Shown here piece after piece: positions 1 through 5,998 of a DNA stretch of 10,319 nucleotides; positions within the stretch are counted from its first letter, which is position 1; each line of letters opens with the position of its first letter. The DNA is from an uncultured Oscillospiraceae bacterium (lineage in GTDB: Bacteria; Bacillota; Clostridia; Oscillospirales; Acutalibacteraceae): positions 1 through 10,319 of the forward strand of contig URNF01000072.1 in the NCBI GenBank assembly GCA_900549155.1, written 5' to 3'. The translations under genes were made by a program, and so were the position numbers. The notes under the pieces are model-generated. The model did no database searches and was not told the origin of the DNA. It saw only the letters and a list, made by a program, of their open reading frames with translations.

Positions 1-734
1 CCGTCGAACTCCGGTCCGTCCACACAGGCAAACTTCGTCTCGCCGCCGACCGTGAGACGGCAGCCGCCGCACATACCCGTTCCGTCGATCATGATGGGGT
101 TCATGCTGGCGACGGTTTTGATGCCATAGGTCTTGGTCAGAGCGCAGACAAATTTCATCATGATGAGCGGCCCGATGGTGATGACCTCGTCATACTGCTC
201 GCCGCTTTCAATGAGCTGCCGCAGCGCATCGGTCACCAGTCCCTTTTCGCCGCAGGAACCGTCGTCGCTCATGAGAAACAGGCGGTCGCTGGCAGCACGG
301 AATTCTTCCTCCAGGATTACAAGATCCTTGTTGCGGAAACCGACGATTGCATGCACCTCAGTTCCCTGCTCATGAAACTTTTTCGCAACGGGCAGCGCGA
401 TCGCGCATCCGACACCGCCGCCGACAACGGCGACCTTTTTCTTGCCTGCCGTCTCGGTGGCCCTGCCGAGCGGACCGACAAAGTCATGAAGACAGTCACC
501 CTCATTCAGGTGATTGAGCTTTTCCGTGGTTGCACCCACGATCTGAAAAATGATGGTGACGGTGCCGGCATGGACATCATAGTCCGCGATCGTCAGCGGG
601 ATGCGTTCGCCTGCGTCGTCCACGCGCAAAATGATGAACTGCCCGGGCTGCGCCTTTCTCGCCACCAGCGGCGCTTCAATTTCCATCAGCGTGACGGTTG
701 GGTTCAGTGCACGCTTTTTCAAAATGGTATACAT
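1..734 (-). CDS. nfnA: NfnA-like FAD/NAD(P) oxidoreductase with [2Fe-2S] site, 3'-truncated by window edge
   Basis: This is the small flavoprotein subunit of the NADH-dependent reduced ferredoxin:NADP+ oxidoreductase family, also annotated as ferredoxin-NADP reductase alpha subunit or sulfide dehydrogenase SudB. It acts in the cytoplasm in electron bifurcation. 244 full codons are visible from the ATG. They show an N-terminal FAD-binding barrel with the RIPLTIAD motif (residues 44-51), a glycine-rich nucleotide-binding turn GGGVGC (105-110), SDDGS followed by GEKGLVTD (156-169), and a C-terminal iron-sulfur site MCGGC (221-225) with a third cysteine in FACVDGPEFD (235-244). C222, C225 and C237 are the likely cluster ligands; D217 lies just ahead of them. 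The start is well set by AAGGAG (742-747) seven bases upstream, right after the subunit D stop and 14 bases from it. Related PyrK proteins have a differently spaced cysteine motif, so PyrK is less likely. The C-terminal end, perhaps a few tens of residues, is outside the window. Confidence 0.9.
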   Translation of the reverse strand, partial: MYTILKKRALNPTVTLMEIEAPLVARKAQPGQFIILRVDDAGERIPLTIADYDVHAGTVTIIFQIVGATTEKLNHLNEGDCLHDFVGPLGRATETAGKKKVAVVGGGVGCAIALPVAKKFHEQGTEVHAIVGFRNKDLVILEEEFRAASDRLFLMSDDGSCGEKGLVTDALRQLIESGEQYDEVITIGPLIMMKFVCALTKTYGIKTVASMNPIMIDGTGMCGGCRLTVGGETKFACVDGPEFD

Positions 735-748
735 GTCCTCTCTCCTTT

Positions 749-1357
749 TTATCCTTTCTGCGCTTTGATGACCTTGAGACGGGCGAAATCCTCCCGTTCC
801 TTTTCATCCAATGCATCAGTGATATACTTAACGGTGCCCGTCAGACGCGGAATGACAATGTTTTTCAATGCGTTGGCGCGCTTCTGTGTCTTGCCGACAG
901 CGATTGCCAGACGGTAGACGCTGTTTTCCACCTCGGCAAGCTCCGCAGTCAGATGCTTGACAAGGTCAAATTTCATATAGGCTTCATCCACCAGCGGTCC
1001 TGTCTCACAAAAGCCATAGTCAAGATCGAGCGGCCGGGCGTGCAGCGTCACGATGGGAATGTCCACGCCCATCACGCTGCGACTGCGAATGGACAAGCCG
1101 TCCTCAAGCGGCACGGAATGGGCGATCTCCTCGCACACGCCGTATTTCACATTGGCGCGCTGCAAAGCGTCATATGCCTCGGCATAAGCGACGTCGATGG
1201 ACGACTGGATAGCGGCGGCGCGGTCGATGAGCTGCATCATTTCCCGGGTGATGATATTGCGTTTGCGATCCAACAGTTCGAAGCCGACCTTGGCAAGATC
1301 CAGCGATTTTTTGGTGCTGATCAAATTGCCCTTGGTCGGGAAAACCTGATTTGCCAA
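749..1357 (-). CDS. ntpD: V-type ATP synthase subunit D (central rotor shaft)
   Basis: Subunit D forms the long coiled-coil axle that turns inside the A3B3 head and passes rotation to the membrane ring. The 202-residue product has the usual family length and layout: an N-terminal helix opening with MANQVFPTKGNLISTKKSL, a middle segment around residues 75-120 that forms the short head-distal part, and a C-terminal helix rich in Ala, Lys and Glu (about 130-195) ending in KVIKAQKG. The family normally starts M-x-x-x-x-PT, which matches here only if translation begins at TTG (1357-1355). No in-frame ATG occurs before residue 40, and a purine-rich AAGGGGGG (1364-1371) lies six bases upstream. It follows subunit B after a 17-base gap, the standard A-B-D order, and precedes nfnA by 14 bases. 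Confidence 0.95.
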   Translation of the reverse strand: MANQVFPTKGNLISTKKSLDLAKVGFELLDRKRNIITREMMQLIDRAAAIQSSIDVAYAEAYDALQRANVKYGVCEEIAHSVPLEDGLSIRSRSVMGVDIPIVTLHARPLDLDYGFCETGPLVDEAYMKFDLVKHLTAELAEVENSVYRLAIAVGKTQKRANALKNIVIPRLTGTVKYITDALDEKEREDFARLKVIKAQKG

Positions 1358-1363
1358 GTCCGT

Positions 1364-1371
1364 CCCCCCTT
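1364..1371 (-). promoter_or_regulatory. Ribosome binding site supporting the TTG start of subunit D
   Basis: On the minus strand this reads AAGGGGGG, six bases before a TTG codon. It is a G-rich variant of the Shine-Dalgarno consensus rather than AGGAGG. Together with the missing early ATG in frame, it decides the start of subunit D. A weak start codon with a non-consensus site could reduce D relative to A and B, which fits one D per three A and three B, but that link is inference. Confidence 0.65.
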
Positions 1372-1374
1372 ATC

Positions 1375-2802
1375 TTATTCCGGCTCTACAAGCTCCGTCG
1401 CCAGCGAATTGGCTTCGGCGAGCGGCTTTTCCGGGCAGTAATGCTTTTCGAGCATCGCATCGTCGATGCGGTCAAGCTCGCTCTTCGGCAGCGTGGACAA
1501 CAGCTGCCAGCCAAGCTCCAGCGTCTGCTCCAAAGAGCGGTTTTCAAACTGACCCTGGTTGACAAACCGTGTATCAAACAGGTGTCCGAATTGCAGCAGC
1601 TTTTTGTCGTTCTCGGACAATTCCTCCTCGCCGATAACAGATGCCAGCGAGCGCGCCTCCTGCACCTTTGCATAGGAAGCAAACAGCTGGTTGGCAACGG
1701 CGGCGTGATCGTCTCTTGTGAAGCCCTCACCGATGCCGTCCTTCATCAGACGGGAAAGCGACGGCAACACCGACACGGGCGGATAAACGCCGCTGTTATC
1801 CAGTGCGCGATCCAAAACGATCTGCCCCTCGGTGATATACCCCGTAAGATCCGGCACGGGATGGGTAATGTCGTCGTTGGGCATGGTCAGGATCGGGATC
1901 TGTGTGACCGAACCGCTGCTGCCCTTGATCATGCCGGCGCGTTCATACAGCGATGCCAGGTCGGAATACAGATAGCCGGGATAGCCCTTTCTGCCGGGAA
2001 TTTCCCCCTTTGAGGAAGAAAACTCGCGGCACGCTTCGGCATAGGATGTCATGTCCGTCATGATCACCAAAATGTGCATGCCGAGATCAAACGCCAAATA
2101 TTCTGCGGCAGTCAGCGCGCAGCGCGGCGTCAGAATACGTTCAATGATGGGGTCGTTGGACAAATTGAGGAACATGGCAACGCGCCCCAAAACGCCGCTT
2201 TCCTCAAAGCTGCGGCGAAAGTATTCCGCCACATCGTTCTTGACACCCATTGCAGCAAAAACGACGGCGAAATTGTCGCCTTTCCCGTCCGCGATCTTTG
2301 CCTGGCGGACGATCTGCGCCGCCAATTCGTTGTGGCGCATACCCGAGCCGGAGAAGATGGGCAGCTTTTGTCCGCGGATGAGCGTCGCCATGCAGTCGAT
2401 GGACGAAATACCGGTTTCGATATAGTTGCGGGGATAAACACGGGACACGGGATTGATAGCGCTGCCGTTGATGTCCCGCTGCTTCACGGGAAATACGGGA
2501 CCCAGTCCGTCGATCGGTCTGCCCGCGCCGTCAAAAATGCGTCCCAAAAGTTCGGGAGAAAGCGGCATCTCGACGGGCTTTCCCTCAAGATACACACGGG
2601 TGTTATCAAGCGACACGCCCGTTGTTCCCTCAAACACCTGAATGACGGCGCGCTCGCCGTCAAGCTGCACAACACGACCTGTGCGGCAGGTGCCGTCATC
2701 CAAAAGGATGCGCACCGTCTCCTCGAAGCCGGCGTTTTTGATGCCGTCAACGGCAATGAGCGAGCCATTTATCTCCTTTACACCGCGATATGCAATCGTC
2801 AT
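1375..2802 (-). CDS. ntpB: V-type ATP synthase subunit B (non-catalytic, regulatory nucleotide subunit)
   Basis: Subunit B alternates with A in the hexameric head and completes the catalytic sites at A/B interfaces. The 475 residues have the family's usual length. Visible landmarks are an N-terminal beta-barrel (about 1-75) with EGTTGVSLDNT (58-68), LLGRIFDGAGRPIDG (85-99), a degenerate P-loop FSGSGMRHNE (150-159) that lacks the GKT of catalytic subunits, MTDMTSYAEACRE (248-260) and the SLSRLMKDGIG stretch (348-358), where R351 is the likely arginine finger reaching into the A site. The absence of Walker A lysine is normal for B and separates it from A. The ATG overlaps the stop of subunit A as ATGA, and a strong GGAGGTGA lies inside the end of the A gene, so A and B are probably translationally coupled. 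Confidence in family and start is high. Confidence 0.97.
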   Translation of the reverse strand: MTIAYRGVKEINGSLIAVDGIKNAGFEETVRILLDDGTCRTGRVVQLDGERAVIQVFEGTTGVSLDNTRVYLEGKPVEMPLSPELLGRIFDGAGRPIDGLGPVFPVKQRDINGSAINPVSRVYPRNYIETGISSIDCMATLIRGQKLPIFSGSGMRHNELAAQIVRQAKIADGKGDNFAVVFAAMGVKNDVAEYFRRSFEESGVLGRVAMFLNLSNDPIIERILTPRCALTAAEYLAFDLGMHILVIMTDMTSYAEACREFSSSKGEIPGRKGYPGYLYSDLASLYERAGMIKGSSGSVTQIPILTMPNDDITHPVPDLTGYITEGQIVLDRALDNSGVYPPVSVLPSLSRLMKDGIGEGFTRDDHAAVANQLFASYAKVQEARSLASVIGEEELSENDKKLLQFGHLFDTRFVNQGQFENRSLEQTLELGWQLLSTLPKSELDRIDDAMLEKHYCPEKPLAEANSLATELVEPE

Positions 2803-4556
2803 GCCGTTTCACCTCCGATCGACCGCAGCGCCGTGTCGATGTCCGTAAGGTAGGTATCGAGCAGAGCGATGTTGTCGTTGGGTACATCATACTTCATTTT
2901 CACAACGCGGTCGAAAAGTCCCGTTTCCAAAACGGCGGAAAGCGGAACGGATGCCGCGACCAGCTTTTTGGATGCATCGTACAAATGCAGGATCACCTGC
3001 ATCATTTTCATCTGTTTTGCCAGCGGCACATAGGTGTCGTCCTTATGATAGGCGTTCTGCTGCAAAAAGCCGACGCGGATAACGCGGGCGATCTCGATCA
3101 CCAGCTTTTGGTCGTCGGGCAAAACGTCCGCACCGATCAGCTTGACGATCTCCATCAGTTCGCTTTCCTCTTGCAGCAGCTTTGTGATCCGCGCACGGCT
3201 CGCCACAAAGGCAGGGTCGACATTTTCGGTATACCACGCAGAGAGGTCGCCGATATATTCACTGTAGCTGGTCGTCCAGTTGATGGCGGGATAGTGTCTG
3301 GCATAGGCAAGTGCCTTGTCCAGCGCCCAAAAGCAGCGTGTAAAGCGTTTGGTATTCTGTGTCACCGGTTCGGAAAAATCGCTGCCCTGCGGCGAAACGG
3401 CGCCGATGATGGTGACACTGCCTTCGTCGCCGCCGAGCGTCGAAACCAGTCCCGCCCGTTCATAGAATTCCGAAAGGCGCGACGGCAGATAGGCGGGAAA
3501 ACCCTCTTCTGCCGGCATTTCCTCAAGACGTCCCGAAATTTCCCGCAGCGCTTCCGCCCAGCGAGAGGTGGAGTCCGCCATGATGGCGACGTGATAGCCC
3601 ATGTCGCGATAGTATTCCGCAAGCGTGATGCCGGTATAGATCGACGCCTCACGCGCCGCCACAGGCATATTGGATGTGTTGGCGATCAGCGTGGTGCGAT
3701 CGGTCATCGGTCTGCCGGATTTCGGGTCAACAAGGCTTGAAAACTCTTCCAGAACCTGCGACATTTCGTTGCCGCGTTCGCCGCAGCCGACATAGATGAT
3801 GATGTCAGCATCGCACCATTTGGCAAGCTGATGCTGTGTCATGGTCTTGCCAGTGCCGAATCCGCCGGGAATGGCGGCGGCACCGCCCTTAGCGATCGGA
3901 AACAGCGTGTCGATCACGCGCTGCCCCGTGATGAGCGGAACGTTGGCATATTTTCTGTCGGCAACGGGACGCGGAACACGGATGGGCCACTTTTGGCTCA
4001 GGGTCAGCTTGTGCACCGTCCCGTCCTTTGCCGTGACCTCCAAAACGGTATCATTGAGGCGATATGCGCCGTCCTTTGCGGCTTTTGTCACCGTTCCCGC
4101 CACCGTCGGCGGCACCAAAAGACGGTGCTCGATCATCGGCGTTTCGGGGCAGGTCGCATAGATCGTGCCGCCGTGCACCTCGTCACCGACCTTGACCTTC
4201 ACCGTCACCTGCCATGTTTTTTCTTCATCCAAAGCACTGACAGAAAGACCGCGATCAATGAAATCGCCGGAACGCTCCGCAATGACGCCGAGCGGGCGTT
4301 CGATGCCGTCAAAGATATTGTCGAGAATGCCCGGTCCGAGCGTGACGCAAAGCGGTCCGCCGGTCGCTGTGATCGGTTCGCCGACCTTCAGCCCCGTCGT
4401 GTTTTCATACACCTGTATGGTCGTCATGTCATCGGTCAGCCCGATGACTTCACCGACCAGGCGCTCGTTTCCCACCAGCACCATTTCCATCATGGAAAGT
4501 CCCGTGTGGCCGCAGACGGTAACGACCGGTCCGTTGATACCATGAATTGTGTTCAT
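2799..4556 (-). CDS. ntpA: V-type ATP synthase subunit A (catalytic)
   Basis: This is the catalytic subunit that hydrolyses or makes ATP in the soluble head. At 585 residues it has the family's typical size, larger than B because of the non-homologous insert that follows the N-terminal barrel (roughly 115-190). The Walker A loop is GGFGTGKT (231-238) with K237 as the phosphate-binding lysine; the usual form is GPFGxGKT. It is followed by the family signature TQHQLAKW (240-247). GCGERGNEM (257-265) carries E260, the expected catalytic glutamate, and MADSTSRWAEALREISGRL (326-344) is the Walker B/adenine region. The start has GGGAG seven bases upstream. The gene lies 22 bases after subunit E and overlaps the B start by four bases. 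All key residues are present, so an active enzyme is expected. Confidence 0.98.
   Translation of the reverse strand: MNTIHGINGPVVTVCGHTGLSMMEMVLVGNERLVGEVIGLTDDMTTIQVYENTTGLKVGEPITATGGPLCVTLGPGILDNIFDGIERPLGVIAERSGDFIDRGLSVSALDEEKTWQVTVKVKVGDEVHGGTIYATCPETPMIEHRLLVPPTVAGTVTKAAKDGAYRLNDTVLEVTAKDGTVHKLTLSQKWPIRVPRPVADRKYANVPLITGQRVIDTLFPIAKGGAAAIPGGFGTGKTMTQHQLAKWCDADIIIYVGCGERGNEMSQVLEEFSSLVDPKSGRPMTDRTTLIANTSNMPVAAREASIYTGITLAEYYRDMGYHVAIMADSTSRWAEALREISGRLEEMPAEEGFPAYLPSRLSEFYERAGLVSTLGGDEGSVTIIGAVSPQGSDFSEPVTQNTKRFTRCFWALDKALAYARHYPAINWTTSYSEYIGDLSAWYTENVDPAFVASRARITKLLQEESELMEIVKLIGADVLPDDQKLVIEIARVIRVGFLQQNAYHKDDTYVPLAKQMKMMQVILHLYDASKKLVAASVPLSAVLETGLFDRVVKMKYDVPNDNIALLDTYLTDIDTALRSIGGETA
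2809..2816 (-). promoter_or_regulatory. Ribosome binding site for subunit B embedded in the 3' end of subunit A
   Basis: The minus strand reads GGAGGTGA here, with nine bases between GGAGG and the ATG of subunit B. The same bases encode the Gly-Gly-Glu near the C-terminus of subunit A (the ending IGGETA). A near-perfect Shine-Dalgarno sequence plus the ATGA stop/start overlap suggests coupled A and B synthesis in the 3:3 ratio the complex needs. Confidence 0.85.
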
Positions 4557-4578
4557 ACATTCGCTCCCTTTTTGCGAC

Positions 4579-5172
4579 TCATTCTATCGTCAGTCCCGAG
4601 GACGACGCAAACCACACCCGCTGCTCGTCGAGCCGCGTGTCCAGCGTATCATCCAAAAAGATGCCGTTTGCAGCATCATAGGCGCGCACACCGCCGATCG
4701 TGATGTCGGCTGTGAACTCTGCCGCCGTCCCTGCGGGCAGCAACGCCCGTATCTCCCCGGACCGCTTTTCGTCTCTGTCAGAGAAATAGTAGACGGCGTT
4801 TTCGGAAAGCTGTGAGGTCATCGCCGCCAAAGAGGCGCTAAGAAACGGAAAATAGTCGTCACTGTCTGTAAAGGCAATGAGCTTTTCACGCGCCTCACCG
4901 AACAGGGTTTCTGTCATTTGCTGCCGTTCCTCCAAAAGGTGACGGCGCGCGGAAAACTCCCGTCTGGACATCTCCAGCCGCACCTGCTTTTGCAGCGCCG
5001 CGTGCTCCTTGTCGATCAGCGCCGTGGAGTCGGCAAGCGCCTTTTTTTCCGCTTCGGAAAGGCGTTCACGCTTATAGGCGGTCACTTCCCTGTGCACCGC
5101 GCGGCTCTGCGCGGCGGCATGCTCGGTGATCGCCTGCATGAACTTTACGATTTTATCTTGATTTTCGGGCAT
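4579..5172 (-). CDS. ntpE: V-type ATP synthase subunit E (peripheral stalk)
   Basis: Subunit E pairs with the small coiled-coil subunit G/H to form the stator stalks that tie the A3B3 head to subunit I. The 197-residue product matches the family in length. Residues 1-95 are almost entirely charged and helical (EAEKKALADS, DKEHAALQKQ, SRREFSARRHLLEERQQ) and form the coiled-coil arm. Residues about 95-197 form the globular head-binding domain, with the GTAAEFTADITIGGVRAYD region (about 147-166) and a late LDDTLDTRLDEQR motif typical of the family, where D-x-R-L-x-E-x-R contacts the head. The ATG has GAGGTGGAG immediately upstream. It starts 14 bases after the F stop. Sequence is poorly conserved in this family, so the call rests on the C-terminal motif plus position before subunit A. 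Confidence 0.93.
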   Translation of the reverse strand: MPENQDKIVKFMQAITEHAAAQSRAVHREVTAYKRERLSEAEKKALADSTALIDKEHAALQKQVRLEMSRREFSARRHLLEERQQMTETLFGEAREKLIAFTDSDDYFPFLSASLAAMTSQLSENAVYYFSDRDEKRSGEIRALLPAGTAAEFTADITIGGVRAYDAANGIFLDDTLDTRLDEQRVWFASSSGLTIE

Positions 5173-5186
5173 GAAGCTCCACCTCG

Positions 5187-5501
5187 TTACTGATCTATAC
5201 GAATGCCTATAGCGTCATGTACATAGCGGGCAATGGTATCCTTGATCCTGCCGTTTCCGTGCCGATCGGGGATTTCCACGATCAGCGGACGGCGGCGGTT
5301 CAGTTTCAGATCATCCACAAGCGCCGTGCACTGCTCCACCAGCTTTTCCGTCATCAGCACAATGCCGATGTCCTCGCGCTGTATGGCGGCAAGGAGCGCC
5401 GCTTCGGTCTCCTCGCGCTCGTGCACGACCACGCCGTCAATACCCGCCATGCGCATACCGACACAGGTATCCACATTATCACTAATCAGAAAGAATTGCA
5501 T
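5187..5501 (-). CDS. ntpG: V-type ATP synthase subunit F (central stalk)
   Basis: Subunit F (called NtpG in Enterococcus) is a small Rossmann-like protein that binds subunit D in the central stalk and modulates rotation. The 104-residue product fits the family. The N-terminal strand MQFFLISDNVDTCVGMRMAG leads into GVVVHEREETEAALLAAI, then the typical DIGIVLMTEKLVEQC segment (49-63), in which I-G-I-x-x-x-T-E-x-L is diagnostic. After RPLIVEIPDRHG (about 71-82) comes a C-terminal helix with IKDTIARYVHDAIGIRI. The start has AAGAGG, partly overlapping the stop codon of subunit K, seven bases upstream. The gap to K is 11 bases and to E 14. Its position between K and E, rather than between C and A, is unusual. 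Confidence 0.94.
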   Translation of the reverse strand: MQFFLISDNVDTCVGMRMAGIDGVVVHEREETEAALLAAIQREDIGIVLMTEKLVEQCTALVDDLKLNRRRPLIVEIPDRHGNGRIKDTIARYVHDAIGIRIDQ

Positions 5502-5512
5502 ACTGCTGCCTC

Positions 5513-5977
5513 TTACAGGATCAGCATCATGATGGCGATGAGCAGTCCGTAGAGACCGAAGCCCTCGCCGAGTGCCACGAAGATGATGGATTTACCGAAC
5601 GATTTGGGATCTTCGGCGGTCGCACCGATGGCAGCAGGTGCACCGGCGGCAACGGCGATACCGCCGCCGATGCCGGCAAGACCGACAGCCAGCGCAGCAC
5701 CGATATATTTGAGACCTTCCGCAATGCCGCCCGTAGAATCGGTTACTGTTGCTTCCGTCGCGACCGTGGCGGTGGTGTCTTCAGCCACTGTATCATCGGC
5801 AGTGTCGGCAGTTGCCACAAACGGCATCGCACAGCAAACGGCGATGATCGCCAAGATCGAAAGGACATGTACACGCATCGCACGCTTGGGCGCCGCACCC
5901 TTTTTCACCATCACAAACGCCACGATTGCGGAAATGATCACCAGAGCGACCGGAAGAACAAAATACAATGCTTTCAT
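5513..5977 (-). CDS. ntpK: V-type ATP synthase subunit K (proteolipid c-ring), with extra N-terminal hairpin
   Basis: This is the membrane proteolipid whose ring carries ions through the Vo motor. Counted from the ATG at 5977 it has 154 residues and four hydrophobic segments: about 3-24, 36-57, 86-117 and 129-154. Only the last two form a recognisable c hairpin: a glycine-rich helix (GLAGIGGG, 99-106), a polar cytoplasmic loop AEDPKSFG (121-128), and a helix with E138 in ALGEGFGLYG as the ion-binding carboxylate. The first hairpin is not c-like. It ends in a possible signal-peptidase site (VATA-D, 54-58) followed by a Thr/Ala/Asp/Glu linker (58-80). Three nearby in-frame ATGs exist (5998, 5983, 5977). 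A GGGGG site gives the best spacing for 5977; 5998 has no ribosome site. Subunit F follows by 11 bases. Confidence 0.9.
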   Translation of the reverse strand: MKALYFVLPVALVIISAIVAFVMVKKGAAPKRAMRVHVLSILAIIAVCCAMPFVATADTADDTVAEDTTATVATEATVTDSTGGIAEGLKYIGAALAVGLAGIGGGIAVAAGAPAAIGATAEDPKSFGKSIIFVALGEGFGLYGLLIAIMMLIL

Positions 5978-5985
5978 TTTCATAA

Positions 5986-5990
5986 CCCCC
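5986..5990 (-). promoter_or_regulatory. Probable ribosome binding site for subunit K (start choice)
   Basis: The minus strand reads TTGGGGGTT here. The five G residues lie eight bases before the ATG at 5977 but only two before the ATG at 5983 and inside the coding frame of the ATG at 5998, so the shortest form is favoured. It is a weak, G-only Shine-Dalgarno sequence, and the choice between 5977 and 5983 changes the protein by only two residues. Confidence 0.5.
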
Positions 5991-5998
5991 AATTTCAT

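Noticed and set aside
1..734. PyrK (dihydroorotate dehydrogenase electron transfer subunit) as identity of the first gene
   Set aside because: The cysteine motif (MCGGC, then FACVDGPEFD) and the RIPLTIAD motif fit the Nfn/SudB branch. PyrK has a different four-cysteine C-terminal motif, and no pyrimidine genes are nearby.
735..748. Possible terminator between subunit D and nfnA, suggested by a T-run on the plus strand
   Set aside because: The 14-base gap has no inverted repeat. The T-run is just the complement of the A-rich stretch leading into the nfnA ribosome site.
2790..3740. A 316-codon plus-strand open frame, with similar ones at 3831-4703, 2074-2853, 1351-2013, 698-1441 and 351-917
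   Set aside because: All are antisense to subunits A, B, D or nfnA, whose catalytic motifs are intact. The plus-strand translations show no domain.
5740..5800. Threonine/alanine-rich low-complexity stretch in subunit K considered as a frameshift or DNA repeat
   Set aside because: The frame is continuous into the well-conserved c hairpin, and the bases do not form an exact repeat. It is best read as an extracytoplasmic linker.
5978..5998. Longer subunit K start at the ATG at 5998, directly after the subunit I stop
   Set aside because: There is no ribosome site before it, whereas GGGGG at 5986-5990 is well placed for the ATG at 5977. The extra seven residues add no family-like sequence.
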